Shown piece after piece: positions 8,233 through 16,538 of a stretch of DNA of 35,553 nt. The notes under the pieces were generated by a model. It was not told where the DNA came from. It saw only the letters and a list, made by a program, of their open reading frames with translations, and did not search any database. The first letter of the stretch is position 1. Every line of letters begins with the position of its first letter. This DNA comes from Comamonadaceae bacterium. GTDB taxonomy: Bacteria > Pseudomonadota > Gammaproteobacteria > Burkholderiales > Burkholderiaceae_C. The stretch spans positions 1 to 35,553 of the forward strand of contig QYPX01000243.1 of assembly GCA_007280205.1 (NCBI GenBank), given 5' to 3'. A program made the position numbers and the translations under genes.

Positions 8233-8826
8233 TCAGGCGGCCAGTGCTTCGCGCACAAAATCGAGGCGGTCCTGGCCCCAGAACATCTGCTCTGCGACAA
8301 AGAAAGTCGGGGCGCCAAAGATGCCGCGCGCCACCGCCGCTTCAGTGTCAGCCTTCAATTTGTCTTTGACACCCTGTTCGCCGGCCAGTGCCAGCAAGGC
8401 AGGCGCGTCAAAGCCGGCAGCCTGCAACACGGTGGCGACGGTGGCCGGGTCATTCATGTTCTGGGCCTCCACCCAGATCGCGCGGTACATGGCAGTGCAA
8501 TAGTCCATGAAGCGCGGATCGTTGCGCAACTGCAGGCCAACCGCGATGCGCATCAGGGTGATGGTGTTGATCGGGAAAAACGGATTGATCTTCAGTGGCA
8601 CGCCGTAACGTTTGGCAAAGCGGGCAAAGTCGCCAAAGATGTATTTGCCTTTTGCGGGTACGCTGGCCGGAGAGTGATTTCCGGTGGCGACAAAGACGCC
8701 ACCCAGCAGCATCGGACGCCAGACCACCGTGGCCCCGGTATCGCTTGCAAGTGCGGTCAACTGGGTCGAAGCGAGGTAGGCAGCGGGGCTGCCGAAGTCA
8801 AAGTAATACTCAAGGGTCTTGCTCAT
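8233..8826 (-). CDS. 2-hydroxychromene-2-carboxylate isomerase / kappa-GST-like DsbA-fold protein
   Basis: A 197-residue DsbA-family protein. The N-terminal EYYFDFGSPAAYLA carries the catalytic Ser (S13) in place of the CxxC of oxidoreductases, and FGAPTFFV gives the cis-Pro loop. Characterised members isomerise 2-hydroxychromene-2-carboxylate in naphthalene degradation using glutathione. Many relatives in beta-oxidation clusters have unknown substrates, and no naphthalene genes occur here, so a different CoA- or glutathione-related isomerisation is likely. The start ATG at 8826 has GGAGA upstream. Longer in-frame starts would overlap the preceding SDR. Confidence 0.82.
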   Translation of the reverse strand: MSKTLEYYFDFGSPAAYLASTQLTALASDTGATVVWRPMLLGGVFVATGNHSPASVPAKGKYIFGDFARFAKRYGVPLKINPFFPINTITLMRIAVGLQLRNDPRFMDYCTAMYRAIWVEAQNMNDPATVATVLQAAGFDAPALLALAGEQGVKDKLKADTEAAVARGIFGAPTFFVAEQMFWGQDRLDFVREALAA

Positions 8827-8851
8827 TTTGTCTCCATTCATAAATAGCCTG

Positions 8852-9586
8852 TCAAAACTTTTCCAGCCAGGGACGCAGATCCAGCTCGTGCGTCCAGGCA
8901 TCAAACGGCTGGCAGTGCAGCATCCAGTACTGGTCCGCAATATGCTCCGGATTCAGGATGCCGTCCTGCGCCTTCAGGGCGTAGCGATCCGGAAAATTAT
9001 CGCGGATGAAAGCGGTGTCGATGGCGCCGTCGATCACCACATGCGCCACATGCACACCCAGCGGTCCGAGCTCACGCGCCATGCTTTGCGCCAGCGCGCG
9101 CAGCGCATGCTTGGCACCGGCAAAGGCGGCAAAATTGGCGCTGCCACGCAGCGAAGCCGTGGCACCGGTGAAGAGAATGGTCTGCGCTCGTTGCGGGCTG
9201 GTGCGTGCAACCATGCGTTTGGCAACTTCGCGGCCGTTGAGAAAACCGCCGAAGCAGGCCATCTCCCAGATTTTGAAATACTTGCGCGCCGTCTCCTGCA
9301 GGACGCTGCTGGGCGCATTGGCGCCGATGTTGAAGACCAGCACTTCGATCGGTCCGATGGTCGCTTCGATTTGCTCCACCAGCGCCACCACCTCTTCTTC
9401 CTTGCGCGCGTCGCTGGCAAAGCCATGCACTGTGCCACCCTCAGCGCGGATGGCTTCGAGCAGGGGCTGCAGCTTGTCCAGACTGCGCCGGGTCACGCAG
9501 GCGGTGAAGCCCTCGCGCGCAAAACGCCGGGCGATGGCGCCGCCCGTGGCGTCACCCGCACCGATGACGAGGGCTACTTTGTTCAT
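8852..9586 (-). CDS. SDR-family protein with Phe in place of the catalytic Tyr
   Basis: A 244-residue Rossmann-fold SDR relative. It has a degenerate cofactor loop (VIGAGDATGGAIARRF), an FNIGANA segment in the position of NNAG, and FTGATASLRG. In the place of the catalytic YxxxK it reads FAGAK (codon TTT for Phe), so the proton-relay Tyr is absent. It may use another residue, bind substrate without redox chemistry, or be a specialised subfamily. Its ATG overlaps the thioesterase stop as ATGA, so the two are translationally coupled. The tail has an unusual WTHELDLRPWLEKF ending. Reaction unknown; a step on acyl-CoA intermediates is inferred from the operon. Confidence 0.82.
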   Translation of the reverse strand: MNKVALVIGAGDATGGAIARRFAREGFTACVTRRSLDKLQPLLEAIRAEGGTVHGFASDARKEEEVVALVEQIEATIGPIEVLVFNIGANAPSSVLQETARKYFKIWEMACFGGFLNGREVAKRMVARTSPQRAQTILFTGATASLRGSANFAAFAGAKHALRALAQSMARELGPLGVHVAHVVIDGAIDTAFIRDNFPDRYALKAQDGILNPEHIADQYWMLHCQPFDAWTHELDLRPWLEKF

Positions 9587-10403
9587 TCTTTGTAGTAGAC
9601 GATCTGGCTGGTGGTTGCCAGCAACAGACCGGCCTCGCTCCACAACTGCGAAGTCTGATCGAAAAATCCGTTGCGAAAGGTCTGCGCACGCGCCTGACCG
9701 AGCAGGTAACCCGTGCCCGCTTGCCGCAACTGCGCACCATCGGCATGAAAATAGACCGTCATTGACACGGTACCGGCGGGAATGCGCAGGGCGCGACGCA
9801 GGTAAACGCGGGGAAAGAAGACGTCGGCCATGGCAGAGAGCGAGCAGAAGTCAAGCCCGCGCGGCGGCATGTCGCGCATCCAGAGCCGTGACAGGCTGCT
9901 GTCACCGCGGCCATCCCACTCGGTCGGAAAAGCACCTTCGACAAAGCGCATGTCGTAGCGATGGACCCACTCAACCCCGGCCATCGGTTTTTCTTCCGGC
10001 AAGCCGGCCGGTAGTGCGACGCTTGGCATCGCTGTGTCTTCGCTGCCCCAGGTCGGTCGCCGCACCGCCGTCAGCGCCGTGGCCGTCAGCATCACTTCTT
10101 GCACACCCGACGCGTTTGGCTGCGTCATTTCGATCGTCCAGTGCTGGGTCGAGCGGTTCGTGCGTTGCGCTGTGGCTTTGATCCTGAAGGCGCCTGCGAG
10201 CAAGGCGCCCGCATAGTTCACAGTGAGGGTACCGGCTCACCCAAGAGCGAGGGATGCTGCAACACAGCGTTCAGTGCGGTGGCGGCAGTGACGCCGCCGA
10301 ACGGGCCGACCATGTTCCAGTAGGCCGCGGACGTGGTCCCGCCATAGACGCCTGGCTCCAGCGGCGTGAGTTGCAGTGCAAGGTCAAACGGGTGCTTCTT
10401 CAT
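9583..10403 (-). pseudogene. TesB-like acyl-CoA thioesterase (double hotdog), frameshifted
   Basis: Hydrolyses acyl-CoA to free acid and CoA. The N-terminal part (MKKHPFDLALQLTP, YWNMVGPFGGVTAA) is the first hotdog and ends with GEPVPSL and a stop. The C-terminal part continues one frame over with NYAGALLAGAFRI, DFCSLSAMADVFFPR and SMTVYFHADG, typical of the 4HBT_3 group. Adding one G to the GGG run at 10227-10229 (plus strand) rejoins them as GEPVPLTVNYAG, giving 273 residues, the usual family length. It could be a pseudogene or a homopolymer error. Both halves are otherwise well preserved, which favours a recent loss or an artefact. It sits between thiolase and the SDR, overlapping the latter by ATGA. 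Confidence 0.82.
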
Positions 10404-10456
10404 CACCACAGTATGCCCGCGACGCTACCCTGGCGCAGTCCGGTGCGTGACGCGCT

Positions 10457-11653
10457 TCAGACGCGCTCAAAAATCCCGGCTGCGCCCTGCCCCATGCCAA
10501 CGCACATCGACACCATGCTGTAGCGCAGCTTGTTGCGATGCAGTGCGTGGATCGCGGTGGCCGAGCGTATCGCGCCGGTGGCTCCGAGCGGGTGCCCCAG
10601 GGCGATGGCACCGCCCATGGGATTGACCTTGGCCGGGTCCAGACCGAGCGTGTTGATGACGGCCAGCGATTGCGCTGCGAAGGCTTCGTTGAGTTCAATC
10701 CAGTCAATGTCGTCCTGCTTCAGACCGGCGTAGCGCAGCGCCGCCGGAATCGCCTCGATCGGGCCAATGCCCATGATGTGCGGCGGCACACCCTTGGCAG
10801 CAAAGCTGACGAAGCGTGCCAGCGGCTTCAAGCCAAAGCGCTTGACGGCCGACTCGCTGGCCAGGATCAGCGCGCCGGCACCGTCCGAAGTTTGCGAACT
10901 GTTCCCCGCTGTGACTGAACCGCGCGCAGCAAATACCGTCTTGAGTTTGGCAAGACCTTCGAGCGTGGTGTCGGCGCGTGCACCTTCGTCAAGACTGACC
11001 GTGCGCTTGGTCTCGATGACGCCACCGCTTTGCAGATCGGGTGAGCGGTCAATCACGTCAACCGCTGTGATTTCGTCGCTGAACTGGCCGGCTGCCATGG
11101 CCGCCAGCGCTCTCTGGTGCGAGGCGACGGCGAACTCGTCCTGTGCCTGACGGCTGACTTTCCATTGCGTAGCTACTTTTTCGGCGGTCAGGCCCATGCC
11201 GTAGGCAATGCCGATGTTCTCGTCGTTGTTGAACATGGCCGGCGACAGCGAGGGCGCATTGCCCATCATGGGCACCATGCTCATGCTCTCGACACCGGCG
11301 GCGATCATCACATCAGCCTCACCAACACGAATGCGATCCGCCGCCATCTGCACCGCGGACAGCCCGGAAGCACAAAAACGGTTCACGGTGATGCCGCCGA
11401 CACTGGTCGGCAGACCCGCCAGCACGGCGCCGATGCGCGCAATGTTCAAGCCCTGCTGCCCCTCGGGAATGGCGCAGCCGCAGATCAGGTCTTCAATCGC
11501 TTTCGGGTCCAGCGTCGGCACCTGCGCCAGCGCTGCCTGCAGCACATTGACCAGCAAGGCGTCCGGCCGCGTGTTGCGGAAATAGCCGCGGTGCGAACGG
11601 CCAATCGGCGTGCGCGTGGCGGCAACGATATAGGCTTCTTGGATTTGTTTCAT
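10457..11653 (-). CDS. Acetyl-CoA acyltransferase (thiolase, FadA-like)
   Basis: A 398-residue degradative thiolase that cleaves 3-ketoacyl-CoA with CoA to acetyl-CoA and a shortened acyl-CoA. Visible are the opening AYIVAATRTPIGR, the nucleophile Cys at about residue 94 in NRFCASGLSAVQ, NEAFAAQS, GHPLGATG with its His, and the C-terminal CVGMGQGAAGIFE holding the second Cys. The length is standard. An AAAGGA Shine-Dalgarno precedes the ATG. It is the expected partner of the fused dehydrogenase/hydratase encoded before it, from which it is separated by a 118-base hairpin repeat. Confidence 0.95.
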   Translation of the reverse strand: MKQIQEAYIVAATRTPIGRSHRGYFRNTRPDALLVNVLQAALAQVPTLDPKAIEDLICGCAIPEGQQGLNIARIGAVLAGLPTSVGGITVNRFCASGLSAVQMAADRIRVGEADVMIAAGVESMSMVPMMGNAPSLSPAMFNNDENIGIAYGMGLTAEKVATQWKVSRQAQDEFAVASHQRALAAMAAGQFSDEITAVDVIDRSPDLQSGGVIETKRTVSLDEGARADTTLEGLAKLKTVFAARGSVTAGNSSQTSDGAGALILASESAVKRFGLKPLARFVSFAAKGVPPHIMGIGPIEAIPAALRYAGLKQDDIDWIELNEAFAAQSLAVINTLGLDPAKVNPMGGAIALGHPLGATGAIRSATAIHALHRNKLRYSMVSMCVGMGQGAAGIFERV

Positions 11654-11708
11654 ACAGGTCCTTTAACAGATCACTCACTCAAACTATGCTGTGGCGTTCG
11701 CTGCTGAG

Positions 11709-11826
11709 AAAGCGTAGCGAGCAAGCCTCAGGCTAGGCGGACGGAGCGCAGCAACCGGAACGTACTTCCTGTACGTGAGGATTGCGAGCACCGCCCAACG
11801 ACGCATGAGGCTTGCGCAGTAGCTTT
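11709..11826. repeat. Long imperfect hairpin repeat between dehydrogenase/hydratase and thiolase genes
   Basis: An imperfect palindrome of 118 bases. The apex is ACGTAC (11760-11765), loop TTCCT, GTACGT (11771-11776). Outer arms pair as AAAGC/GCTTT and GCAAGCCTCA/TGAGGCTTGC, with interrupted pairing between. It begins one base after the stop of the dehydrogenase/hydratase gene. There is no T run, so it is not a classic terminator. It resembles the REP/BIME-like interspersed elements of proteobacterial genomes and could stabilise the upstream mRNA or reduce readthrough to thiolase. No second copy was found in this window. Confidence 0.7.
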
Positions 11827-11827
11827 A

Positions 11828-14227
11828 TCAATTGCGAACTGGCTTGCCGGTGGACATCATGCCCATGATGCGTTCCTGTGTCTTGGGATGCGTCAGCAGC
11901 GAGCAGAATGCCTTGCGCTCCAGCGCCATCACATACTCTTCTGTCACCAGACTGCCGGCATCAACATCACCGCCGCACACGACTTCGGCGATCAGGCCGG
12001 CAATGTGGAAGTCGTGCGCGCTGACAAAGCCACCGTCGCGCATGTTGACAAGCGAGCCTTTGATGGTGGCCACACCACTGCGACCCGCCACCGGGAACAG
12101 GCGCTTGTGCGGCGCCCGGTAGCCGGACTTGAACATGGCTTTGGCCTCGTTGATGGCGACAAACAGCAACTCGTCCTTGTGCGCCACGATCACGTCGCTT
12201 TCCAGCACATAGCCGAGCTTGCGCGACTCCAGCGCACTGGTTCCGACTTTGGCCATGGCCGCAGCCGTAAAGCCTTCGGTCAGGAAGGGCAGCAAGTCCT
12301 TGCCGGTAGAGGCGGCCGCATTCTCGGCGGCGCGCCTGGCGATGTAAGTCAGACCGCCGGCACCGGGTACCAAGCCGACACCCACTTCGACCAGGCCGAT
12401 ATAGCTTTCCATGGCGACAACCCGCTTGGCTGAATAGACCGCCAACTCGCAACCACCGCCCAGCGCCAGACCACGCACCGCCGACACCACAGGCACATTG
12501 GCATAGCGCAGCCGGAGCATGGCCTGCTGCATCTCGGCCTCGGCGCCGTCAATCGCGGCAGCGCCACCGATCATGAAGGCCGGCAGCATGGCTTGCAGAT
12601 CGGCACCGGCCGAGAACATCTCGTCGCTCGACCAGACCACCAGCCCCTGGTAGCTGGCCTCGGCCAGTTCAATGCCTTGCAGCAAGCCTTCAACCACACC
12701 GGGACTGATGGCGTGCATCTTGGTCTTGATGCTGGCGATCAGCACTTCATCGTCGAGTGTCCACAAACGGATGGCTTCGTCCTCATGCAAGGTCTTGCCG
12801 GCGGTCTGCGCCGAGGGCGCGTTGGCGCCCAGCACGCTTTCCGGGAAGTGTTGCCGCGCATAGACCGGCAGGCTGCGTGGCAGCACAAATTGTCCGGTCG
12901 ATGGGTTCCAGGAACCTTGCGGCGTGTGCACGCCACCGGCGTCAGCCACCGGCCCTTGGAAGACCCAGTCCGGCAGCGGCGCCTTGCACAGCGCCTTGCC
13001 GGCGTCAATGTCTTCCTTGACCATGTTGGCCACCATCAGCCAGCCCGCTTCCTGCCACAACTCAAACGGGCCCTGCTTCATGCCAAAACCCCAGCGCATG
13101 CAGTAGTCCACGTCGCGCGCGTTGTCGGCAATCGAGGCCAGATGCACCGCGCAGTAATGAAAACTGTTGCGCAGAATGGCCCACAGGAATTGCCCTTGCG
13201 CACCCTCGCTGTTGCGCAGCAGTTGCAGGCGCTCGGCCGCCGGTTTTTTCAGCATGCGGGCGTAGACTTCATCGGCCTTCTGGCCGGCAGGTACGTACTC
13301 ACCTGACTCCAGTTCGAAGCGCAGCACATCGCGCCCGACCTTCTTGAAAAAGCCTGCCTTGGTTTTTTGCCCCAGGTTGCCCATGTCGAGCAAGGTCTTG
13401 AGCACCTCAGGCGTGGCAAAACTCTCATAGAAAGGATCAACTTCAAGACTGAGCGTGTCCTGCAGGGTCTTGATGACATGGGCCATGGTGTCCAAGCCCA
13501 CCACGTCGGCGGTGCGGAAGGTGCCGGAGCTGGCGCGACCAAGCTTTTTGCCGGTGAGGTCGTCCACCACGTCGTAGCTGAGGCCAAAATTGGCCACCTC
13601 TTTCATGGTGGCAAGCATGCCGGCAATGCCAACGCGGTTGGCGATGAAATTGGGCGAGTCCTTGGCGCGCACCACGCCTTTGCCCAGCACGCTGGTAACA
13701 AAAGTTTCCAGATCATCCAGGATTTGCGGCTCGGTGGTGGGCGTGTTGATCAGTTCCACCAGCATCATGTAGCGCGGCGGATTGAAGAAATGGATGCCAC
13801 AGAAGCGTGGCTTGATCTCCTGCGGCAATGCCTCACTGAGCCGTGTAATCGATAGCCCCGAGGTGTTGGAGGCAACGATCGCGTGCGGCGCCAGAAAGGG
13901 AGCGATTTTTCGGTACAGGTCGAGCTTCCAGTCCATGCGCTCGGCAATCGCTTCGATCACCAGATCGCAGTCCTTGAGCAGTTCCAGGTGTTCCTCGTAA
14001 TTGGCCTGGACGATCAGCGCAGCGTCGGCCGCGACACCCAGCGGCGCGGGTTTGAGCTTCTTCAAACCATCGACCGCCTTGCTGACGATGCCATTTTTGG
14101 GTCCCTCTTTGGCACTCAGGTCAAACAGGATGACCGGCACCTTGACGTTGACCAGGTGCGCCGCAATCTGCGCCCCCATCACGCCGGCACCCAGGACGGC
14201 AACTTTTTTGACATTGAAGCGGGACAT
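11828..14227 (-). CDS. 3-hydroxyacyl-CoA dehydrogenase / enoyl-CoA hydratase fusion
   Basis: A 799-residue bifunctional beta-oxidation enzyme with the dehydrogenase first, the FadN-like order rather than that of FadB/FadJ. Residues 7-18 form the NAD loop (VAVLGAGVMG). The catalytic dehydrogenase region has FCGIHFFNPPRYMMLVE, and NFIANRVGIAGM opens the C-terminal dehydrogenase domain. The last third carries the crotonase domain with GLALGGGCELAVYSAKR and ESYIGLVEVGVGLVPGAGG, which includes the hydratase glutamates. The start chosen gives MSRFNVKKVAVLG with AGGAACC upstream. An open frame to 14293 would overlap the DUF2147 stop. It hydrates enoyl-CoA and oxidises L-3-hydroxyacyl-CoA with NAD. 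Confidence 0.93.
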   Translation of the reverse strand: MSRFNVKKVAVLGAGVMGAQIAAHLVNVKVPVILFDLSAKEGPKNGIVSKAVDGLKKLKPAPLGVAADAALIVQANYEEHLELLKDCDLVIEAIAERMDWKLDLYRKIAPFLAPHAIVASNTSGLSITRLSEALPQEIKPRFCGIHFFNPPRYMMLVELINTPTTEPQILDDLETFVTSVLGKGVVRAKDSPNFIANRVGIAGMLATMKEVANFGLSYDVVDDLTGKKLGRASSGTFRTADVVGLDTMAHVIKTLQDTLSLEVDPFYESFATPEVLKTLLDMGNLGQKTKAGFFKKVGRDVLRFELESGEYVPAGQKADEVYARMLKKPAAERLQLLRNSEGAQGQFLWAILRNSFHYCAVHLASIADNARDVDYCMRWGFGMKQGPFELWQEAGWLMVANMVKEDIDAGKALCKAPLPDWVFQGPVADAGGVHTPQGSWNPSTGQFVLPRSLPVYARQHFPESVLGANAPSAQTAGKTLHEDEAIRLWTLDDEVLIASIKTKMHAISPGVVEGLLQGIELAEASYQGLVVWSSDEMFSAGADLQAMLPAFMIGGAAAIDGAEAEMQQAMLRLRYANVPVVSAVRGLALGGGCELAVYSAKRVVAMESYIGLVEVGVGLVPGAGGLTYIARRAAENAAASTGKDLLPFLTEGFTAAAMAKVGTSALESRKLGYVLESDVIVAHKDELLFVAINEAKAMFKSGYRAPHKRLFPVAGRSGVATIKGSLVNMRDGGFVSAHDFHIAGLIAEVVCGGDVDAGSLVTEEYVMALERKAFCSLLTHPKTQERIMGMMSTGKPVRN

Positions 14228-14249
14228 GATGGTTCCTGAAAATAATGAA

Positions 14250-14702
14250 TTAGGGGACGCGAACCCAGGTCTGGGTGCGTCCAAAAAACGCAATTGAGCC
14301 GCGTACTTCGAGCTTTTTCCCCGCTTCGATCGGCGTCATGCGCAGCGTGTATTCCTTGCCATTTTCCGGGTCCAGGATCTTGCCGCCTTCCCACAGGTCT
14401 TTGTCCGCAAGCTTCTTTGCGCCACGAATGATCTCCAGTCCCAGCATCGGCTTGTCCTTGCGATCGTCGGTGCATTCCTTGCAAAGGCCCTTCTGGTCAG
14501 CGTCCTTGCGCAGCAATTTTTCGACCCGACCACTCAGCACGCCATTGGTCTCGGTGACCTGAATCTGGCTTTTGACCTCACCGGTCTTGTCATCAATGGT
14601 GTGCCAATTTCCCACCGGCGTCATCTGAGCCTGTACACCCACGCTCACGCAGAGTGCCGCAAGGAAAAAAGTGCCACGGGCAATGAATTGAGTACTCTTC
14701 AT
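14250..14702 (-). CDS. DUF2147 secreted protein
   Basis: A 150-residue exported protein of the DUF2147 family. A Sec signal peptide covers about residues 1-25, ending VQAQ. The mature part opens PVGNWHTIDDKTGEVKSQI, the family hallmark, followed by DRKDKPMLGLEI, GGKILDPENGKEY and FGRTQTWVR, consistent with a small periplasmic beta-barrel. No enzyme residues are recognisable. It sits 34 bases after the acyl-CoA dehydrogenase stop and 22 bases before the dehydrogenase/hydratase start, wholly inside a cytoplasmic beta-oxidation operon. A role in periplasmic handling of fatty acids or related ligands is only a guess from context. Confidence 0.85.
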   Translation of the reverse strand: MKSTQFIARGTFFLAALCVSVGVQAQMTPVGNWHTIDDKTGEVKSQIQVTETNGVLSGRVEKLLRKDADQKGLCKECTDDRKDKPMLGLEIIRGAKKLADKDLWEGGKILDPENGKEYTLRMTPIEAGKKLEVRGSIAFFGRTQTWVRVP

Positions 14703-14736
14703 AAAGTGTCTCCAAAAGTTGACTTGTAAATCGCGT

Positions 14737-16533
14737 TCAAAGCAACGCCGCATCAGTATCCATCAATACCTTGCTACCGGTGCGGGCCGTTCGCATCAAG
14801 GTGGCGGTCTCGGGAAACAGTTTCGCAAAATAGAAGCGCGCCGTCTGCAGTTTGGCCAGGTAGAACGTGTCAGTATTGCCGGCCGCAATCTGGCGCAGGG
14901 CCACTTGCGCCATGCGTGCCCAAAAGTAGCCAAAGACCAGGTGCCCGGCAACGCGCAGGTAGTCCACAGCAGCGGCCCCCACCTCATCGGGATTCTGGAA
15001 GCCCTTAAAACCGATCTCGGTGGTGAACTTGGTCATCTGCTCGCCCAGCACGGCGATCGGCGTGATGAACTCGGCCATTTTTTCGTTGACGCCTTCTTCT
15101 TCCACCAGTTTGGCGACCATCTTGCCAAACTTGCGCAGCGTGGCGCCGTTGTTGCCGAGGATCTTGCGGCCCAGCAAGTCCAGCGACTGGACGGTGTTGG
15201 TACCTTCGTAAATCATGTTGATGCGGGCATCGCGAACGAACTGCTCCATGCCCCACTCCTTGATGAAGCCATGGCCACCGAAGACCTGCAGACAGGCCGA
15301 AGTCGAGGTCCAGCCGTTGTCGGTCAGAAAGGCTTTGACGATAGGCGTCAGCATGGCCAGCAGCTCGCCGGAGTCCTTGCGCACCTTTTCATCCGGATGG
15401 TTGTGCTCTTTTTCCAGCAGCATCGAGCTAAAGCACATCAGGGCGCGGCCGCCCTCGGCGTAGGCCTTGGCGGTGAGCAGCATCTTGCGCACATCGGGAT
15501 GAACAATGATGGGGTCAGCCGGTTTGTCCTTGGCCTTGGCGCCGGTGAGGGAGCGCATCTGGATGCGGTCCTTGGCATAGACCAATGCATTCTGGTAAGC
15601 CACCTCGGTCAGGCCGAGGGACTGGTTTCCAACGCCAAGACGCGCGGCGTTCATCATCACAAACATGCCGTTCATGCCTTTATTGGGTTGACCCACCATG
15701 GTGCCGATGGCACCGTCAAGGACGATCTGCGCTGTCGCGTTGCCGTTGATGCCCATTTTGTGTTCCAGGCCGCCACAGTAGATGCCGTTGCGCGCGCCCA
15801 GGGAACCGTCTTTGTTGACCAGGAACTTGGGCACGATGAACAGGCTGACGCCCTTGATGCCGACCGGCGCGTCGGGCAAACGGGCCAGCACCAAGTGGAT
15901 GATGTTGGCTGTCATGTCCTGTTCGCCGGCGCTGATGAAAACCTTGTTGCCGGTGAGCTTGAACGTGCCGTCCGCTTGCGGCTCCGCCTTGGTCCGCATC
16001 AGGCCCAGATCGGTACCACAGTGCGCCTCCGTCAGACACATGGTGCCGGTCCACTGGCCGCTGGTCATCTTGTGCAGGTAGGTCTGCTTTTGCTCCTCGG
16101 TGCCGTGCGTGATCAGGGAAGCGTAGGCACCGTGCGTCAAGCCCGGATACATGGTCCAGGCCTGGTTGGCGCTGTTCAGCATCTCGTAAAAGCACTGATT
16201 AACGACGAGTGGCAGCCCCTGCCCACCAAACTCGGGCTCACAGGCCAGGGCCGCCCAGCCCGCTTCTATGTACTGGGCGTAAGCCTCTTTGAAGCCCTTG
16301 GGTGTCGTCACGGCGTGCGTGGTCTGGTCGATCGAACAGCCCTCGGTGTCACCACTGACATTGAGCGGAAAGACGACTTCGGCGGCAAATTTTCCGCCCT
16401 CTTCGAGCACGGCGTTGATGGTATCGGCATCGACCTCAGCATGTTTGGGAATTTGCTTGAAATCGTCGACCACATTGAGCACTTCGTGCATCACAAATTG
16501 CATGTCGCGCAGGGGCGGGGTATAGGAAGGCAT
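14737..16533 (-). CDS. Acyl-CoA dehydrogenase, long form with C-terminal extension (DmdC-like)
   Basis: A 598-residue FAD enzyme that oxidises acyl-CoA to trans-2-enoyl-CoA. It belongs to the approx. 600-residue group with an extra C-terminal domain, which includes DmdC and many beta-oxidation enzymes. Visible are the N-terminal domain (VMHEVLNVVDDFKQIP), the FAD/substrate segments EFGGQGLPLVVNQ, TGTMCLTEAHCGTDLGL and GNKVFISAGEQDM, then FGGHGFIKEWGMEQFVRDAR and the catalytic Glu in MIYEGTNTVQSLDL. It is the first enzyme gene after the TetR gene, whose stop is 5 bases upstream of its ATG. A very long open frame on the opposite strand is a GC-driven shadow. Confidence 0.94.
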   Translation of the reverse strand: MPSYTPPLRDMQFVMHEVLNVVDDFKQIPKHAEVDADTINAVLEEGGKFAAEVVFPLNVSGDTEGCSIDQTTHAVTTPKGFKEAYAQYIEAGWAALACEPEFGGQGLPLVVNQCFYEMLNSANQAWTMYPGLTHGAYASLITHGTEEQKQTYLHKMTSGQWTGTMCLTEAHCGTDLGLMRTKAEPQADGTFKLTGNKVFISAGEQDMTANIIHLVLARLPDAPVGIKGVSLFIVPKFLVNKDGSLGARNGIYCGGLEHKMGINGNATAQIVLDGAIGTMVGQPNKGMNGMFVMMNAARLGVGNQSLGLTEVAYQNALVYAKDRIQMRSLTGAKAKDKPADPIIVHPDVRKMLLTAKAYAEGGRALMCFSSMLLEKEHNHPDEKVRKDSGELLAMLTPIVKAFLTDNGWTSTSACLQVFGGHGFIKEWGMEQFVRDARINMIYEGTNTVQSLDLLGRKILGNNGATLRKFGKMVAKLVEEEGVNEKMAEFITPIAVLGEQMTKFTTEIGFKGFQNPDEVGAAAVDYLRVAGHLVFGYFWARMAQVALRQIAAGNTDTFYLAKLQTARFYFAKLFPETATLMRTARTGSKVLMDTDAALL

Positions 16534-16538
16534 GCTGG

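Noticed and set aside
8233-8826. Naphthalene degradation as the role of the isomerase.
   Set aside because: No dioxygenase or other naphthalene genes are present. The neighbours are all acyl-CoA enzymes.
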